A stretch of 64,000 bases of DNA from Acidobacteriota bacterium (lineage in GTDB: Bacteria; Acidobacteriota; UBA6911): assembly GCA_012719455.1 (NCBI GenBank), contig JAAYAJ010000094.1:1-64000 (forward strand), written 5' to 3'. The position numbers and the translations under genes were made by a program. This document shows positions 48,630 to 60,876 of this stretch, in pieces (position 1 is the first letter of the stretch; each line of letters begins with the position of its first letter). The notes beneath the pieces were generated by a model. The model searched no databases. It worked only from the letters and a program-made list of their open reading frames with translations, and was not told the DNA's origin.

Positions 48630-49264
48630 GGGGGCTCGACACGGTCCTGTTCGACTGGGACGGGACGCTGATCCATTCGGAGCGGGCGTGCTTCGAGGCT
48701 TTCAGCTCGAGCATGGCCCATTTCGGCATCCCCTTCAACGAGGAGATCTACACCCGGCACTTCACCCCCGACTGGCGGAGGATGTACCGCGAACTGGGCC
48801 TCCCCGAGAGCCGGTGGGCGGAGGCCGAAGCGTTATGGGCGCGCCGCTACGGGGAGCGGGTGCCGGAAATGCGGGCCGGGGCGGGGGATACCGTGCGCGC
48901 CCTCAGGGAGCGCGGTTGCGCCCTCGGGGTGGTTTCCAGCGGCTCCCGCGCCCGCGTGAAGGGGGAGATCGCCGCCCACGCCCTGGAGGGGTGTTTCGAC
49001 GCCGTGGTCTGCGCCGAGGACGTCGGCCGTCCCAAGCCCCACCCCGAGGGGGTGCTCTCGGCGCTCGCGACGCTCAAGCGCGCCGCCGCGCGCGCCTGCT
49101 ACGTGGGGGACCACCCGGTCGACATGGAGACGGGGCGACGGGCAGGGGTGCGCGTGTTCGGGATCCGGAGCGGCTTCCCGGGCCCGGGGCTCGCGGCGGC
49201 GGCCGACCGGCTGCTGTCGTCGCTCGACGAACTGCTTCTCCTCTTTCCCAAAAACCAGGTGTAG
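48626..49264 (+). CDS. HAD-family hydrolase (phosphoglycolate phosphatase-like)
   Basis: VLFDWDGTLIHSE, LGVVSSGSR, VGRPKPHPEGVLSAL, CYVGDHPVDMETGRRAGV. Confidence 0.88.
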   Translation: MRGLDTVLFDWDGTLIHSERACFEAFSSSMAHFGIPFNEEIYTRHFTPDWRRMYRELGLPESRWAEAEALWARRYGERVPEMRAGAGDTVRALRERGCALGVVSSGSRARVKGEIAAHALEGCFDAVVCAEDVGRPKPHPEGVLSALATLKRAAARACYVGDHPVDMETGRRAGVRVFGIRSGFPGPGLAAAADRLLSSLDELLLLFPKNQV

Positions 49265-49391
49265 CGCACCACATCTCCGCCTGGTCAAGAGCCGGTTTCC
49301 CGCTTGTCCGGCCGGGGACTTCCGGCGCCGCGCGCGGCGACCGAGAGCACCCCGTCCAGGTCGAACGGGATCGCCCGGATGACCGACGGGA

Positions 49392-52388
49392 TCAGCGCTC
49401 CCCCCCGTCGGGCTCCGCGAGTCCCATCCTGGCCGAGGCGCGGCGCGCGGCGAGGGTGAGGGGGTCGTCCCCGTCGGCCCCCCGCCACCCGTCCCAGAAA
49501 AGGCTCATCTCACGCCGCGCGGCTTCCGCCGCCCCTTTGCGCTGCAGCAGTTCGGCCAGGTGCAGCCGGGCTTCGGCGTAATGGGGGTTGTAGGTGAGGC
49601 TGTCGAGGTAGGCCTGCTCGGCTTCTTCCTCCTGCCCCATCCGTTCGAGGAGCTTCCCGATACGGTCGAGAAAGAACGCGCAGTCGTACGGGGTACTCCA
49701 ATACCCAAGCTTGTCCCGGATCCAGACCAGGTCGTTGATGGCGGCCGTGGCCTCGGCCCGGCGCCCCTCCTCGGCCAGGATGCTGGCGTTCAGGTAGAGC
49801 CAGTACTTGTAAGCCGGCTTGTAGTTCATGGCCGTGATGGAGCTGGAATCGAGGATGGTGCGCAGCTGCCCCAGCGCCCGGCGCGCGGCCCCGGGGTCGC
49901 CTCCGTCGATCTCGATCATGCCGAGGATCCAGACCAGCTCGTCGTGGGGGGCGTCGTACTGCACCGGGCCGAGCAGGCCCAGGCCGCGGCGGCACATTTC
50001 GCGCGCCTCGGCCATCCGGCCGGCGCGGTAGTCGACGTAGGCCAGCGCCGCGTACGACTGCGCCTTCTGCACCTTGTCGTCCGTGGCGGCGACCAGCTCG
50101 GTGAGCCGCCGGCGGGCGGCGCCGCTTTGCCCGCCGAGCATCTCGATGAAGGCCAGGGTGCGGATGGCGTAGTAGATTTCGGGGTCCATAGCGATGGCGC
50201 GCGCCTTCATCTCCCGTGCCTGGGCATACTCCCCCGCCTGCATGTGGGCGTCTCCGAGGCTGTCGTAAGCGTTGGCGCTCGGGTCGAGCTCCAGGTAGCG
50301 CCGGCAGGCTTCGAGCGCCCGCGCGTGCTCCCCCTTCCAGGAGTAACAGTACGCCAGGTGGTTGTAGACCCGGGCGTAATCGGCGTCGAGGCTGAGCGCG
50401 TCCCGGTAGCGGCTGATCGCCTCGTTGACGTCGGCGGTATGGAAGTATGATTCGGCCAGCTCGTAGAGGTACTCCCGCTTGTGCGGGCGCAGGCCGATGA
50501 GACGCTGCAGGTAGACCCGCTCCTCGAAGGGCTGGCCGAATACGCGGGCCAGGAAGGCCTCCACCCGCAACTGATCCTCCTCGGTCAGGGAACCCGTCCG
50601 GCGCCGCGCGGCCAGGATCTCCGATTGCGCCGCGTCCCATTGGTTCTGGAAGATCCGGACCTCGCCGAGCTTGAGGTGGGCCAGGGCCAGGTTGGGGTCG
50701 ATTTCGAGCGCGGAACGGAGTTCCCGCTCGGCCGTGTTCATGTCGAAGCTCTCCCAGGCGTGCGCGCCGCGGTGGTAGTGGCGCAGGGCGTCCCAGCGCG
50801 ACGATAACAGTTCGACCGCCGTCCGGTGGGAGCGGGGGGTGGTGCGGTAGCGGCGCTCGGCCACCGCGGGGTCGTACTCCCGCAGCGTGTAGAGCGCCAG
50901 TTCATCAATTCCCTGGTTGAGGAGGTCGTCCACCCCCCGGAAGCGCTTCACCAGCACCTTTCTGCGGCCGTGCACCTGGCACTCGAGGCGGATCTCGAGC
51001 AGTCCCAGCGAGTCGCTCACCTGCCCGGAGACGCGCATGGCCGGTTCCAGCCGCTCCCGGCGCCAGAAGGCGATGCGTGCCGGCAGGGAACCGCTCCCGC
51101 CGCTCTGTCGGCGCGCCTGCTCCATGCGGAGCAGGTGACCGAATTCCTGGCGGTCGAGGACGCTGATTTCGGGGAACTGGGAGAGAGTGCGATTGAGGGC
51201 GAAGCCCACCAGCGTCGGATCGACCGACTCCGATCCCCCCGAGAACGCCTCGAACTGGATGCAGGGGAGGTAGGCGGGGCGGGGAAGGATGAACAGTGCC
51301 AAGGCCGGCGCGGCCAAAAGGACCAGGAGCGCCAACGGCGCAACCGCCGGGCGGCGCAGTGGACGGAGGACCGACCGCAGCCGGCGTGCCCCGCCCGCGC
51401 AGAAAGCGGCCGCCGTGGCGACAGGACCGCCCGCCGCGCCTCCGGGACGGGCCCAAGTCAGGGGGGCGCGCTGCGCCGGCGGTTCGGCGCCGGCCGCCGC
51501 GGGGACGGGGATAGGCCGGACCCCCCGCGCCAGCTCGCGGTCGCGCCGGATGCGTTTCAGATCGGCGCGCAGGTCGGCCGCGGTCTGGTGGCGCAGCTCC
51601 TGGTCCTTTTCGAGCAGGCGGCAGATGACGTCTCCCAGCCGCGGCGAGATCTCCGGGTTGAGCCGGTTCGGAGGGGCGGGGACTTGGGTCAGGATCTGCT
51701 GGAACAGGACGGGCTGCGATTTGCCGGTGAAGGCGGGGATTCCGGTGGCCATCTCGTAAAGGACCGAACCGAGCGAGAAAAGGTCCGAGCGCCCGTCGAG
51801 TTCCTCTGCGAGGGCCTGTTCGGGTGACATATAGGGGAGAGTGCCGACGGCTACCTGCGGGGAACTGCGGTACTCCGGGGCGATCTCGTCCGCCGGACTT
51901 TCCCCCGCTTCTTCGCCCGCCGAGGCCAGCTTGGCCAGGCCGAAATCGAGGATTTTGACGCCGCCGCGCCGGGTTACGAAGAGGTTCGCCGGTTTGAGGT
52001 CGCGGTGAATGATCCCCTTGGAGTGAGCCGCATCCAGGGCGTCGGCGATCTCGAGCCCGAACGAGAGGATCCGGTCCTCCTCGAGCGGCCGTCCATCCAG
52101 GAGCTGCCGCAGGGTTTCCCCCTCGAGCAGTTCCATGGCGATGAAGGGGCGCCCCTCGTGTTCCCCGATTTCGTAAATGGTGCAGATGTTCGGGTGGTTC
52201 AGTGAAGAGGCCGCGCGCGCCTCGCGCTTGAAGCGCTGCAGGTAGGCGGGGAGGGCCGCCAGCCGTTCGGGCAGCAGCTTGAGGGCGACCTCGCGACCGA
52301 GGCGGGTGTCGCGGGCTCGGTAGACGAGCCCCATTCCCCCCTCCCCGAGCTTCTCCAGGATCTCGTAGTGTCCAACGACTTCGGCCAT
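49392..52388 (-). CDS. Ser/Thr protein kinase with TM segment and C-terminal TPR repeats
   Basis: [80 protein letters not shown]; long TPR array. Confidence 0.92.
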   Translation of the reverse strand: MAEVVGHYEILEKLGEGGMGLVYRARDTRLGREVALKLLPERLAALPAYLQRFKREARAASSLNHPNICTIYEIGEHEGRPFIAMELLEGETLRQLLDGRPLEEDRILSFGLEIADALDAAHSKGIIHRDLKPANLFVTRRGGVKILDFGLAKLASAGEEAGESPADEIAPEYRSSPQVAVGTLPYMSPEQALAEELDGRSDLFSLGSVLYEMATGIPAFTGKSQPVLFQQILTQVPAPPNRLNPEISPRLGDVICRLLEKDQELRHQTAADLRADLKRIRRDRELARGVRPIPVPAAAGAEPPAQRAPLTWARPGGAAGGPVATAAAFCAGGARRLRSVLRPLRRPAVAPLALLVLLAAPALALFILPRPAYLPCIQFEAFSGGSESVDPTLVGFALNRTLSQFPEISVLDRQEFGHLLRMEQARRQSGGSGSLPARIAFWRRERLEPAMRVSGQVSDSLGLLEIRLECQVHGRRKVLVKRFRGVDDLLNQGIDELALYTLREYDPAVAERRYRTTPRSHRTAVELLSSRWDALRHYHRGAHAWESFDMNTAERELRSALEIDPNLALAHLKLGEVRIFQNQWDAAQSEILAARRRTGSLTEEDQLRVEAFLARVFGQPFEERVYLQRLIGLRPHKREYLYELAESYFHTADVNEAISRYRDALSLDADYARVYNHLAYCYSWKGEHARALEACRRYLELDPSANAYDSLGDAHMQAGEYAQAREMKARAIAMDPEIYYAIRTLAFIEMLGGQSGAARRRLTELVAATDDKVQKAQSYAALAYVDYRAGRMAEAREMCRRGLGLLGPVQYDAPHDELVWILGMIEIDGGDPGAARRALGQLRTILDSSSITAMNYKPAYKYWLYLNASILAEEGRRAEATAAINDLVWIRDKLGYWSTPYDCAFFLDRIGKLLERMGQEEEAEQAYLDSLTYNPHYAEARLHLAELLQRKGAAEAARREMSLFWDGWRGADGDDPLTLAARRASARMGLAEPDGGER

Positions 52389-52571
52389 CTGCCTTCCCCC
52401 GGGTCGGCTGCGCGCCGCGGTGAGACTACCATAACCCAAAAGTCGTGTTGAAACCAGCGGCCCGTGCGCCGCCCGGGGCGCCCTGCACGGCCGGGTCGGG
52501 CCTCCCCGGCATACGAAAGGAAAAAGCTTTTGAAAATGGGGCGGGGTCGTTACAATGGCGGAAAAAGCGGG

Positions 52572-52647
52572 TGGTGGGCGCCACAGGACTCGAACCTGTG
52601 ACCCCTGCGGTGTGATCGCAGTGCTCTACCAGCTGAGCTAGGCGCCC
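52572..52647 (-). tRNA. tRNA-Val (CAC)
   Basis: Reverse complement GGGCGCCTAGCTCAGCTGGTAGAGCACTGCGATCACACCGCAGGGGTCACAGGTTCGAGTCCTGTGGCGCCCACCA; anticodon loop ATCACAC. Confidence 0.92.
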
Positions 52648-52716
52648 CCCGGTGCAGATAGTTTGTAACATTCCAGTTCCCATTTGTAAATAGACTTTCC
52701 TCTGGAGGTGCGTTTC

Positions 52717-53277
52717 ATGTCGGACCATAGAAGGCATTCCCTCAGGACCTGGATTCTCTCCCTCGTCCTCGCCGCGGTCGTCCCGACGGCGGCGGCTCCC
52801 GGCGCCGCCGCGCAGGACTCCGATTTGGAGCAGATCAAGTACGCGGAGGACTACGAGCGTCTCCAGGGGATCGCGGCGGTGAAAAACCCGGTCACCCGGG
52901 CGGAGCGGCTCGTGGCGCTCTACAAGGATCGGCCCGATATGGATGTCAAGCTCGCCGTCTACGCCGACGGGTTGTTCACCGAGAACATGGACGCCCTCCT
53001 CAAGCAGCAGAACTCCGCCGGGGTCCGCGCCCTTTCGGAACGGGCCCTGGCCGTGCGCCCGAAGTTCGGCGAGGCCTACCTCTACCTCGGGGTGGCGCTC
53101 AAGAACGAAGGGAAATTCGACGAGGCGATGAAGGCGTTCGCCAAGGGCCACTTGATCGAGAACCGTTTCCAGAAAAGGGCGAAATCGCAGCTTGACATCC
53201 TCTACCGGGCGCGGAACAAGGGGAGCCTGGTCGGGCAGGAGAAGCTCATCGAGGCGGCGCGGCAGGAGCTGAAGTAA
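52717..53277 (+). CDS. Secreted TPR-like protein
   Basis: Signal peptide; FGEAYLYLGVALKNEGKFDEAMKAFAKGHLIE. Confidence 0.65.
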   Translation: MSDHRRHSLRTWILSLVLAAVVPTAAAPGAAAQDSDLEQIKYAEDYERLQGIAAVKNPVTRAERLVALYKDRPDMDVKLAVYADGLFTENMDALLKQQNSAGVRALSERALAVRPKFGEAYLYLGVALKNEGKFDEAMKAFAKGHLIENRFQKRAKSQLDILYRARNKGSLVGQEKLIEAARQELK

Positions 53278-53524
53278 GAGCGCACCGCCCGCGCCCCGAC
53301 CGCGCGGGCCCGGAGATGGCAACCGCACAGCCGGCGCACGCGGGGATACGCCACCGGTTCCGAGCGCCCGAACTTTATCTAAGACTTGAATGCTATAGTG
53401 TTAATAGCGATCAATAAAAGATTAATACAGAGCCAATGTAGCCGGGCCCGGAGACAACGGGGTTCTTTTGCCTTACGGTTTTGCGCTTACGATGGTTGTT
53501 GGTTGGGATTGTTCGTTGTGCCTA

Positions 53525-53600
<76 letters not shown>

Positions 53601-53865
53601 ACGGTCGGCATTTCGGATTCGCATTATCCATGATCGGGCCGCGGCTGTCAATCGGGGATCCACTTCCCGTCCGGCCTGGTCCGGGCGGGAGGGGGAATCG
53701 GGGACGGGAGGAGGAAAGGCCCAAAAATGACGGTAAGAAATTCCCACACCGGAAGGAGGGGCGTGATATACTCGCGTTTTTTATGATGCACAAAAATGCA
53801 GAACATACAACGGGACAGAGTGCAGGACGGCTTGACCTTTACCCACATTCCTGAGGATCAAAAGC

Positions 53866-54477
53866 TTGTCTGGAAAGAAAAACATCCCACCCCAAACAGC
53901 GGAACTGATCGATAAGGCGCTGGAAACCATCATCGACCAGTGGTACCTGAGTGTCAGCGACTATTACATCACCACGGAAAAGAAAGCGGAAAACCCCGAC
54001 ATCTTCAGCCCCGAAGAACTCAAGCGCTTTCACGACGAACATGGGCATAGAATAAAGTTCAACAAGGGGGACCTCGATTTCACCTACGGCTTGTCAGTGG
54101 TAGCCGACGAGGCGGAATGCGGCATCGAGGTGAGCGTCAACAACAAGGTTCCAAACTTCAACTACACCGAACTAGCACGCCGGATTGACGACTACTACCG
54201 GGTCAACTCTGAAACGCCGATCGAGGGCTTCAAGAAGATCCGGAAGATGCGCAACTGCGACGTGTTCACCCTCAAGGAAGATGTCGTCGGGAGCATCAAG
54301 GTGGAGACGCGCGAGGGGAAGGCCGACATCGTCCGGCTCTCCTTTGCCATTCGGAACAACCTGCTCGAGGAGCTGGTCGCGGATCCCGCCAACTTCATGG
54401 AACTGATCCGCCATTACTGCGTGGCGCCGCTCCGGCGTATCTACGCAGAGGTGTACCGGATGATCAAGCGGAGATAA
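53866..54477 (+). CDS. Hypothetical protein, 203 aa, no family recognised
   Basis: TTG start preceded by GAGGA; ORF extends to TAA; relatively AT-rich local context. Confidence 0.6.
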   Translation: MSGKKNIPPQTAELIDKALETIIDQWYLSVSDYYITTEKKAENPDIFSPEELKRFHDEHGHRIKFNKGDLDFTYGLSVVADEAECGIEVSVNNKVPNFNYTELARRIDDYYRVNSETPIEGFKKIRKMRNCDVFTLKEDVVGSIKVETREGKADIVRLSFAIRNNLLEELVADPANFMELIRHYCVAPLRRIYAEVYRMIKRR

Positions 54478-54560
54478 GCGTACCGGTGGCACAGGAGGAG
54501 GCGGTCGCCGGTTGCCCGTTTTCGGAGCATCGAGGTTTCCGGGGCGGGCGGCGACGCGGC

Positions 54561-55199
54561 CTATTTCTTTCCTTCGGGATCCGGTGTCTCGGACGCCGCC
54601 CGGTCCAGGTAGATGGTGAACGGCCCGACCGGTTTGCGCGTCCCTTCTTCCTCTAGTTTCGGGATGTAGAGGGTGCTCCCCTCGAACAGGTTCTTCTTGA
54701 GGTTCGGGTTGGAGAAGAAGAGGAAGCCATCGGTGATCGATCCGGGAGCCATGGAGGCGTTGATCAGTTCCTTGCCGGTGAAATCGGCCAGCGGCGACCC
54801 CCCGGCGGCCCGGGATCCCATCAGGGGGATCCTGGCGCTCAGGCCGGCCCGGGTTACGTCGTCCACCACGATGGCCCCGGGGGTTGTGTAGACCTGTTCC
54901 CCGGCCGAGGTTATGAGGATGATGTTCCGGGTACGGATATTGAGAAAACCGGCCGTCCCGTTGTGAATGATGATATGGACGGGATAGTAACCGCGCGAGT
55001 TCAGGTCCTTGATGTCGAAGGCCGTGTATGATTTTTCGTCGTTCGGGTAAGGGTCGGCGGCGATGGTCGCCCCGGCCACGGTAGCCCGGGCGGGGTAGCT
55101 CTCGATCGCGCGGACCGGCACGGTCTTCATGACGTAATCGGCCGCCGGAGCGCTGACGGCCAGGACCAGGAACGAAACCCAAAAGCCCAATCTCTTCAT
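54561..55199 (-). CDS. Secreted hypothetical protein, 212 aa
   Basis: Signal peptide MKRLGFWVSFLVLAVSAPAA; complete ORF. Confidence 0.65.
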   Translation of the reverse strand: MKRLGFWVSFLVLAVSAPAADYVMKTVPVRAIESYPARATVAGATIAADPYPNDEKSYTAFDIKDLNSRGYYPVHIIIHNGTAGFLNIRTRNIILITSAGEQVYTTPGAIVVDDVTRAGLSARIPLMGSRAAGGSPLADFTGKELINASMAPGSITDGFLFFSNPNLKKNLFEGSTLYIPKLEEEGTRKPVGPFTIYLDRAASETPDPEGKK

Positions 55200-55229
55200 A
55201 GTCCCAATATCATAACACACGCCCCTCCA

Positions 55230-55284
55230 AATCCTGGACATCCACCTATTGATTGCTGCAATGAAAAAGTGGATGTCCAGGATT
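55230..55284. repeat. Dispersed palindromic repeat, copy B
   Basis: 16-bp perfect arms aatcctggacatccac (55230-55245) and gtggatgtccaggatt (55269-55284); loop contains tgctgcaat shared with copy A. Confidence 0.9.
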
Positions 55285-55304
55285 GAGTTTTCGAGAGGGC
55301 ATGG

Positions 55305-55334
55305 CTTGACAACAACGCACTCAGGTTCTATATA
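55305..55334 (+). promoter_or_regulatory. Sigma70-type promoter with overlapping HAIR-like HspR operator upstream of dnaK
   Basis: TTGACA (55306-55311) - 17 nt - TATATA (55329-55334); CTTGACA-N7-ACTCAGG (55305-55325) versus HAIR CTTGAGT-N7-ACTCAAG. Confidence 0.7.
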
Positions 55335-55421
55335 TGGGTGACGCTGAAGGATGAGAGTTGGCGTAAGTTGCATTTATGATAAGCGTTTGGAAGTGGATCC
55401 GAATCACGAAGGAGGAGAGAC

Positions 55422-57344
<1,923 letters not shown>

Positions 57345-57348
57345 TCTG

Positions 57349-57392
57349 TACACTGCGGGCGGGCGGCCGGCTCTCCGCCCGCCCGCAGTGTA
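57349..57392 (+). terminator. Strong stem-loop between dnaK and dnaJ (18-bp stem, 8-nt loop), attenuator/processing candidate
   Basis: tacactgcgggcgggcgg / ccgcccgcccgcagtgta are perfect reverse complements flanking ccggctct; no T-tract follows. Confidence 0.75.
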
Positions 57393-57574
57393 TGTGCCAT
57401 AACATAAAGAAAGAGGGAGTGATCTGGGTTCCACCACCGAATCTTTGCGAAATCGACGAACTGCCCGGGCCGGTCGACGGCGGGGGCGTGTGCATGAAGC
57501 TGGCCGACGGACTGCTCCACCCGGTGCTTCCCAAGAAGGGGGGCCGGGGGAGGGGCAAGGGGAAGAGGCGCTAG
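57392..57574 (+). CDS. Small hypothetical protein, 60 aa
   Basis: ORF between dnaK and dna[61 protein letters not shown]; basic tail. Confidence 0.4.
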   Translation: MCHNIKKEGVIWVPPPNLCEIDELPGPVDGGGVCMKLADGLLHPVLPKKGGRGRGKGKRR

Positions 57575-57575
57575 T

Positions 57576-58691
57576 ATGACTGGCAAAAAGGATTTCTATT
57601 CCATCCTGGGAGTGCCGAAGGACGCCAAGGCGGCCGATATCAAGAAGGCCTACCGGCGGCTGGCCCGCAAGAACCACCCCGACGTGAACCCGGGGGACAA
57701 GTCCGCCGAGGAGCGTTTCAAGAAGATCCAGGAAGCCTACGACGTCCTTAGCGATGCCAAGAAGCGGGAGGTTTACGACCAGTACGGCTTCTATTCCGAC
57801 AGTATCCGGGAGCAGGCGGGGAGCCGGGGGACGCGGGCCGGGGGCGGACCCTCCCCGGGCTTCGATTTTTCCGGGGCCGGTTTCGGCACGGGAGATTTCC
57901 GCGACATCTTCTCCGAGCTGTTTGGGCGTGGGAGGCCGGAGGCCCCGGCGCGGGGGGAAGACCTCGAGCAGCAACTCAACATCTCCTTCCTGGAGAGCAT
58001 CCGCGGGCTGACGGCCCGGCTTGCCGTCTCCCGGCGCGAAACCTGCGGCTCCTGCGGCGGCACGGGGGCCGACCGTTCCCAGGGAACGCAGGTCTGCCCC
58101 CGCTGCCAGGGATCGGGGCAGGAGGAGCTCTCGCAGGGGTTCATGAGAGCTTCGGGTCCCTGCAGGATGTGCGGGGGGAACGGCCGGGTCGGGGGACGCT
58201 GCGGAAGCTGCGGCGGGTCGGGGCGCCGGCCGGTCCAGGAGACGGTGACGGTCCGGATACCCCCCGGGGTTGCCAACGGATACCGGATGAGGGTCGCGGG
58301 AAAGGGGAACGCGGGGCGGGACGGTACTCCCCCGGGGGACCTTTACCTCATCATTTCGGTGCGGCCGCATGAGTTTTTCCGCAGGGAAGGGAGCGACATT
58401 GTATGCACGGTGCCGATTACGGTGACGGAGGCGGCCCTGGGGGCCAGGATCGAGGTTCCCGCCATCGATGGGAAGGCGCTGCTGAAGATTCCTCCCGGCA
58501 CCCAGAGCGGGCAGAAATTCCGGCTCCGGGGAAAGGGCGCCCCCTCCCTCAGGGGGGACCTCCCCGGAAACCAGATCGTCGAGGTACGCGTGGTGGTCCC
58601 GAGCGTGGCCGACGAGCGCTCCCGGGAGATTCTCCGGGAACTCGCGCGCCTGAACCCGGAGGATCCGCGCGCCGACCTCAAGGGGATATGA
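57576..58691 (+). CDS. dnaJ: Molecular chaperone DnaJ
   Basis: J-domain [35 protein letters not shown]; four CxxCxGxG-type motifs. Confidence 0.95.
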   Translation: MTGKKDFYSILGVPKDAKAADIKKAYRRLARKNHPDVNPGDKSAEERFKKIQEAYDVLSDAKKREVYDQYGFYSDSIREQAGSRGTRAGGGPSPGFDFSGAGFGTGDFRDIFSELFGRGRPEAPARGEDLEQQLNISFLESIRGLTARLAVSRRETCGSCGGTGADRSQGTQVCPRCQGSGQEELSQGFMRASGPCRMCGGNGRVGGRCGSCGGSGRRPVQETVTVRIPPGVANGYRMRVAGKGNAGRDGTPPGDLYLIISVRPHEFFRREGSDIVCTVPITVTEAALGARIEVPAIDGKALLKIPPGTQSGQKFRLRGKGAPSLRGDLPGNQIVEVRVVVPSVADERSREILRELARLNPEDPRADLKGI

Positions 58692-58705
58692 CAGGAGGGT
58701 GATCC

Positions 58706-59080
58706 GTGGTAGGGTGCAAGCGAAGAGGCTACATGATCAGCTCGGTGGCGGAAAGGTACGGGATCCATCCCCAGACCCTGCGCTTGTACGAGCGGCTGGG
58801 GTTGCTCAAGCCCTCCCGCAGCGAGGGGAACACCCGGCTGTACACCCGGGAAGACCTCGAGCAGCTGGAGGTCATCCTGACCCTGACGCGGGAGCTGGGG
58901 GTGAACCTCGCCGGGGTCGAGGTCATCCTGCACATGCGGGAGAAGATGGAGAAGCTGCAACTGGAAATGGAGCAGCTGGTCGAATTCGTTCGCGAGCAGG
59001 TGTCCCCCGCCATGGCCCGTTCGATGAAGAGCGCGCTGGTGCGGGTGCCCACGACCAAGATTGTGAGGAGACGGAGATGA
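58706..59080 (+). CDS. hspR: MerR-family heat shock repressor (HspR-like)
   Basis: YMISSVAERYGIHPQTLRLYERLGLLKPSRSEGNTRLYTREDLEQLEVILTLTRELGVNLAGVEVIL; position in dnaKJ operon; GTG start after GGAGG. Confidence 0.88.
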   Translation: MVGCKRRGYMISSVAERYGIHPQTLRLYERLGLLKPSRSEGNTRLYTREDLEQLEVILTLTRELGVNLAGVEVILHMREKMEKLQLEMEQLVEFVREQVSPAMARSMKSALVRVPTTKIVRRRR

Positions 59081-59820
59081 AGAGGATCGCCCTTTCCGGG
59101 CTGGTTATGCTGCTTGTCGCGCTCCTTCCGCTCCCCGTCGCCGCCGCGGAAGGGGACTATGAGCGGTCTTACGTGATCCTGATCAACGGGGAGCCGGCCG
59201 GGAGCGAAATCGTCCGGGAAACCGCCGGCGCCGACGGGACCCTGACCTCGGTTTCGGAGCACGAGATCGTCCTCACCGACGGGATCGAGGCCAACCGCGT
59301 GGCCTATACGGCCCGGACGGTGTTTTCCGCCGCGCGCGAACCTGTTTCCTATCACTTCCAGTACACGAGCGGGGCTTCGGGTGATTCCTTCGAGGTATCG
59401 GTCGCCGACGGCCAGGTCACCCGCGTGCTCACCCGCTCCGGGCAGACCAGCGAGGTCAGCGTCCCCATCCCGCCCGACATGGTGATCTTCGACTTCAACG
59501 TCTATCACCTGGCTGACGCCGTTGCGGCGCGCTACGACACGAAGAAGGGGGGGCGGCAGACGTTCGCCAACTTCATCCCGGTCGTCGGCGCCGACCTGCC
59601 GCTGGAGGTCACCGCGACCGGCACCGGTAGGTTAAAGACTCCCGCAGGCGACCTGGATGTCCGTAACTTCCGCTTTGACATGTCCGGGATCTGGACGGGA
59701 AACATCACCGTGGACGGGGTCAATCGCCTCGTCCGACTCGACATCCCCGCCCGGAACCTCGAGGTCGTGCGCGCGGACCTCATGCCGGGCGCCGCCCCGG
59801 CTCAACCGTCAGTTCCCTGA
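59077..59820 (+). CDS. Secreted hypothetical protein (DUF3108/DUF6134-like)
   Basis: Signal peptide MKRIALSGLVMLLVALLPLPVAAA; ATGA overlap with hspR. Confidence 0.6.
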   Translation: MKRIALSGLVMLLVALLPLPVAAAEGDYERSYVILINGEPAGSEIVRETAGADGTLTSVSEHEIVLTDGIEANRVAYTARTVFSAAREPVSYHFQYTSGASGDSFEVSVADGQVTRVLTRSGQTSEVSVPIPPDMVIFDFNVYHLADAVAARYDTKKGGRQTFANFIPVVGADLPLEVTATGTGRLKTPAGDLDVRNFRFDMSGIWTGNITVDGVNRLVRLDIPARNLEVVRADLMPGAAPAQPSVP

Positions 59821-60273
59821 GTCGCAGATGACGCAATCCAGGATCTGCTTTTTCAGGAACTGCTCCGTCTCCTCCTTGTTCACCGGGCCGGCGGTAAGAT
59901 AGCTGTAGAGAATGAAGGTGGCCACGAATTCCTGCCGCGAGTTGCGGCGGAAGGCGGACACCCGTGCGAGCGGCCGCTGGGTCTTGGCCGAGCCCACCTC
60001 TTTCATCTCGGCGCTGATGCGGATCGTCAGGGCGCACTGGTCGGTTTCATCCGTGGTGGATTCCTTCACCACTTCCTCGAAAAGGGGGAGGAACGCCTCG
60101 TACTGCTTCCGGATCTCCTCCGAAAGATCCTGATCAGGAGCCATGATCACCAGGCGCACGTTCTCGTGAATGGTGACTTCCCGCTGAACCTTTCCCTGTG
60201 CCCGGGCTTGCGCGCCCGAACAGAGCGCCAGCGCCGCCACCGCTGCCAATATCCGAATGTTGAAAAATCGCAT
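59809..60273 (-). CDS. Secreted hypothetical protein
   Basis: Signal peptide MRFFNIRILAAVAALALCSGAQARA; complete ORF. Confidence 0.55.
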   Translation of the reverse strand: MRFFNIRILAAVAALALCSGAQARAQGKVQREVTIHENVRLVIMAPDQDLSEEIRKQYEAFLPLFEEVVKESTTDETDQCALTIRISAEMKEVGSAKTQRPLARVSAFRRNSRQEFVATFILYSYLTAGPVNKEETEQFLKKQILDCVICDSGN

Positions 60274-60420
60274 AGTTTCTTCCTCTCAGGCCAGATGGGC
60301 ATCCGAACGCCTGCCTGGGGGCGCCGGGCGCTCTCCGACACGGAATGTCGTGATTCGATCTTTGTCTTTATCGTACCACAACGGGGAGGGGAGAAACAGC
60401 GCAATCGCCCGGGCGGCGGA

Positions 60421-60876
60421 TCAGGAGGGGAGGGCGCGGATGCGCCTGCGGAGGATGGCGTAGACCCGGCGGAGCACGTAGGCGCCGCGGCGCGGGTCTC
60501 GGGGGAAAAGAGAGCGGACGTGCTTTTCGAGGTTTTCAACCGCGGACTCCAGTTCCGGGATGACGCGCGCGGTCACGGTCGGGTCGTAGGGGAGGCGGAT
60601 CGAACGGAACCCCAGTTCGGAAAAAAGCCGGAGGTAACGGGCGGTGACCAGGTCGGGGCACTGGATCCGGCGGTAGGAGGACTGGACTTCGTATCCCAGC
60701 AGCGTGCGGATGATGCGGGCGGTGTGTTTGCGCCCCAGCAGCCGCAGCGTGCGGGTGCGGCCACTGCCGACGGCGCCTGCGTAAAGCTCCACGATCCGGG
60801 CGCCGTCGGGGGAGTCGTCGAGGATCTCCTGGTGCGGGATGCGGGTCCCGGCAGGGTAAGGGAGTCGCCGGGTCAT
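60421..60876 (-). CDS. Hypothetical protein, 151 aa
   Basis: MTRRLPYPAGTRIPHQEILDDSPDG...; start overlaps stop of upstream gene by 4 nt. Confidence 0.55.
   Translation of the reverse strand: MTRRLPYPAGTRIPHQEILDDSPDGARIVELYAGAVGSGRTRTLRLLGRKHTARIIRTLLGYEVQSSYRRIQCPDLVTARYLRLFSELGFRSIRLPYDPTVTARVIPELESAVENLEKHVRSLFPRDPRRGAYVLRRVYAILRRRIRALPS

Noticed and set aside
53796-53870. ATG ORF MQNIQRDRVQDGLTFTHIPEDQKLVWKEKHP overlapping the 203-aa gene in another frame
   Set aside because: Frame is inconsistent with the downstream gene and it ends soon after; the TTG start at 53866 with GAGGA is the better model.
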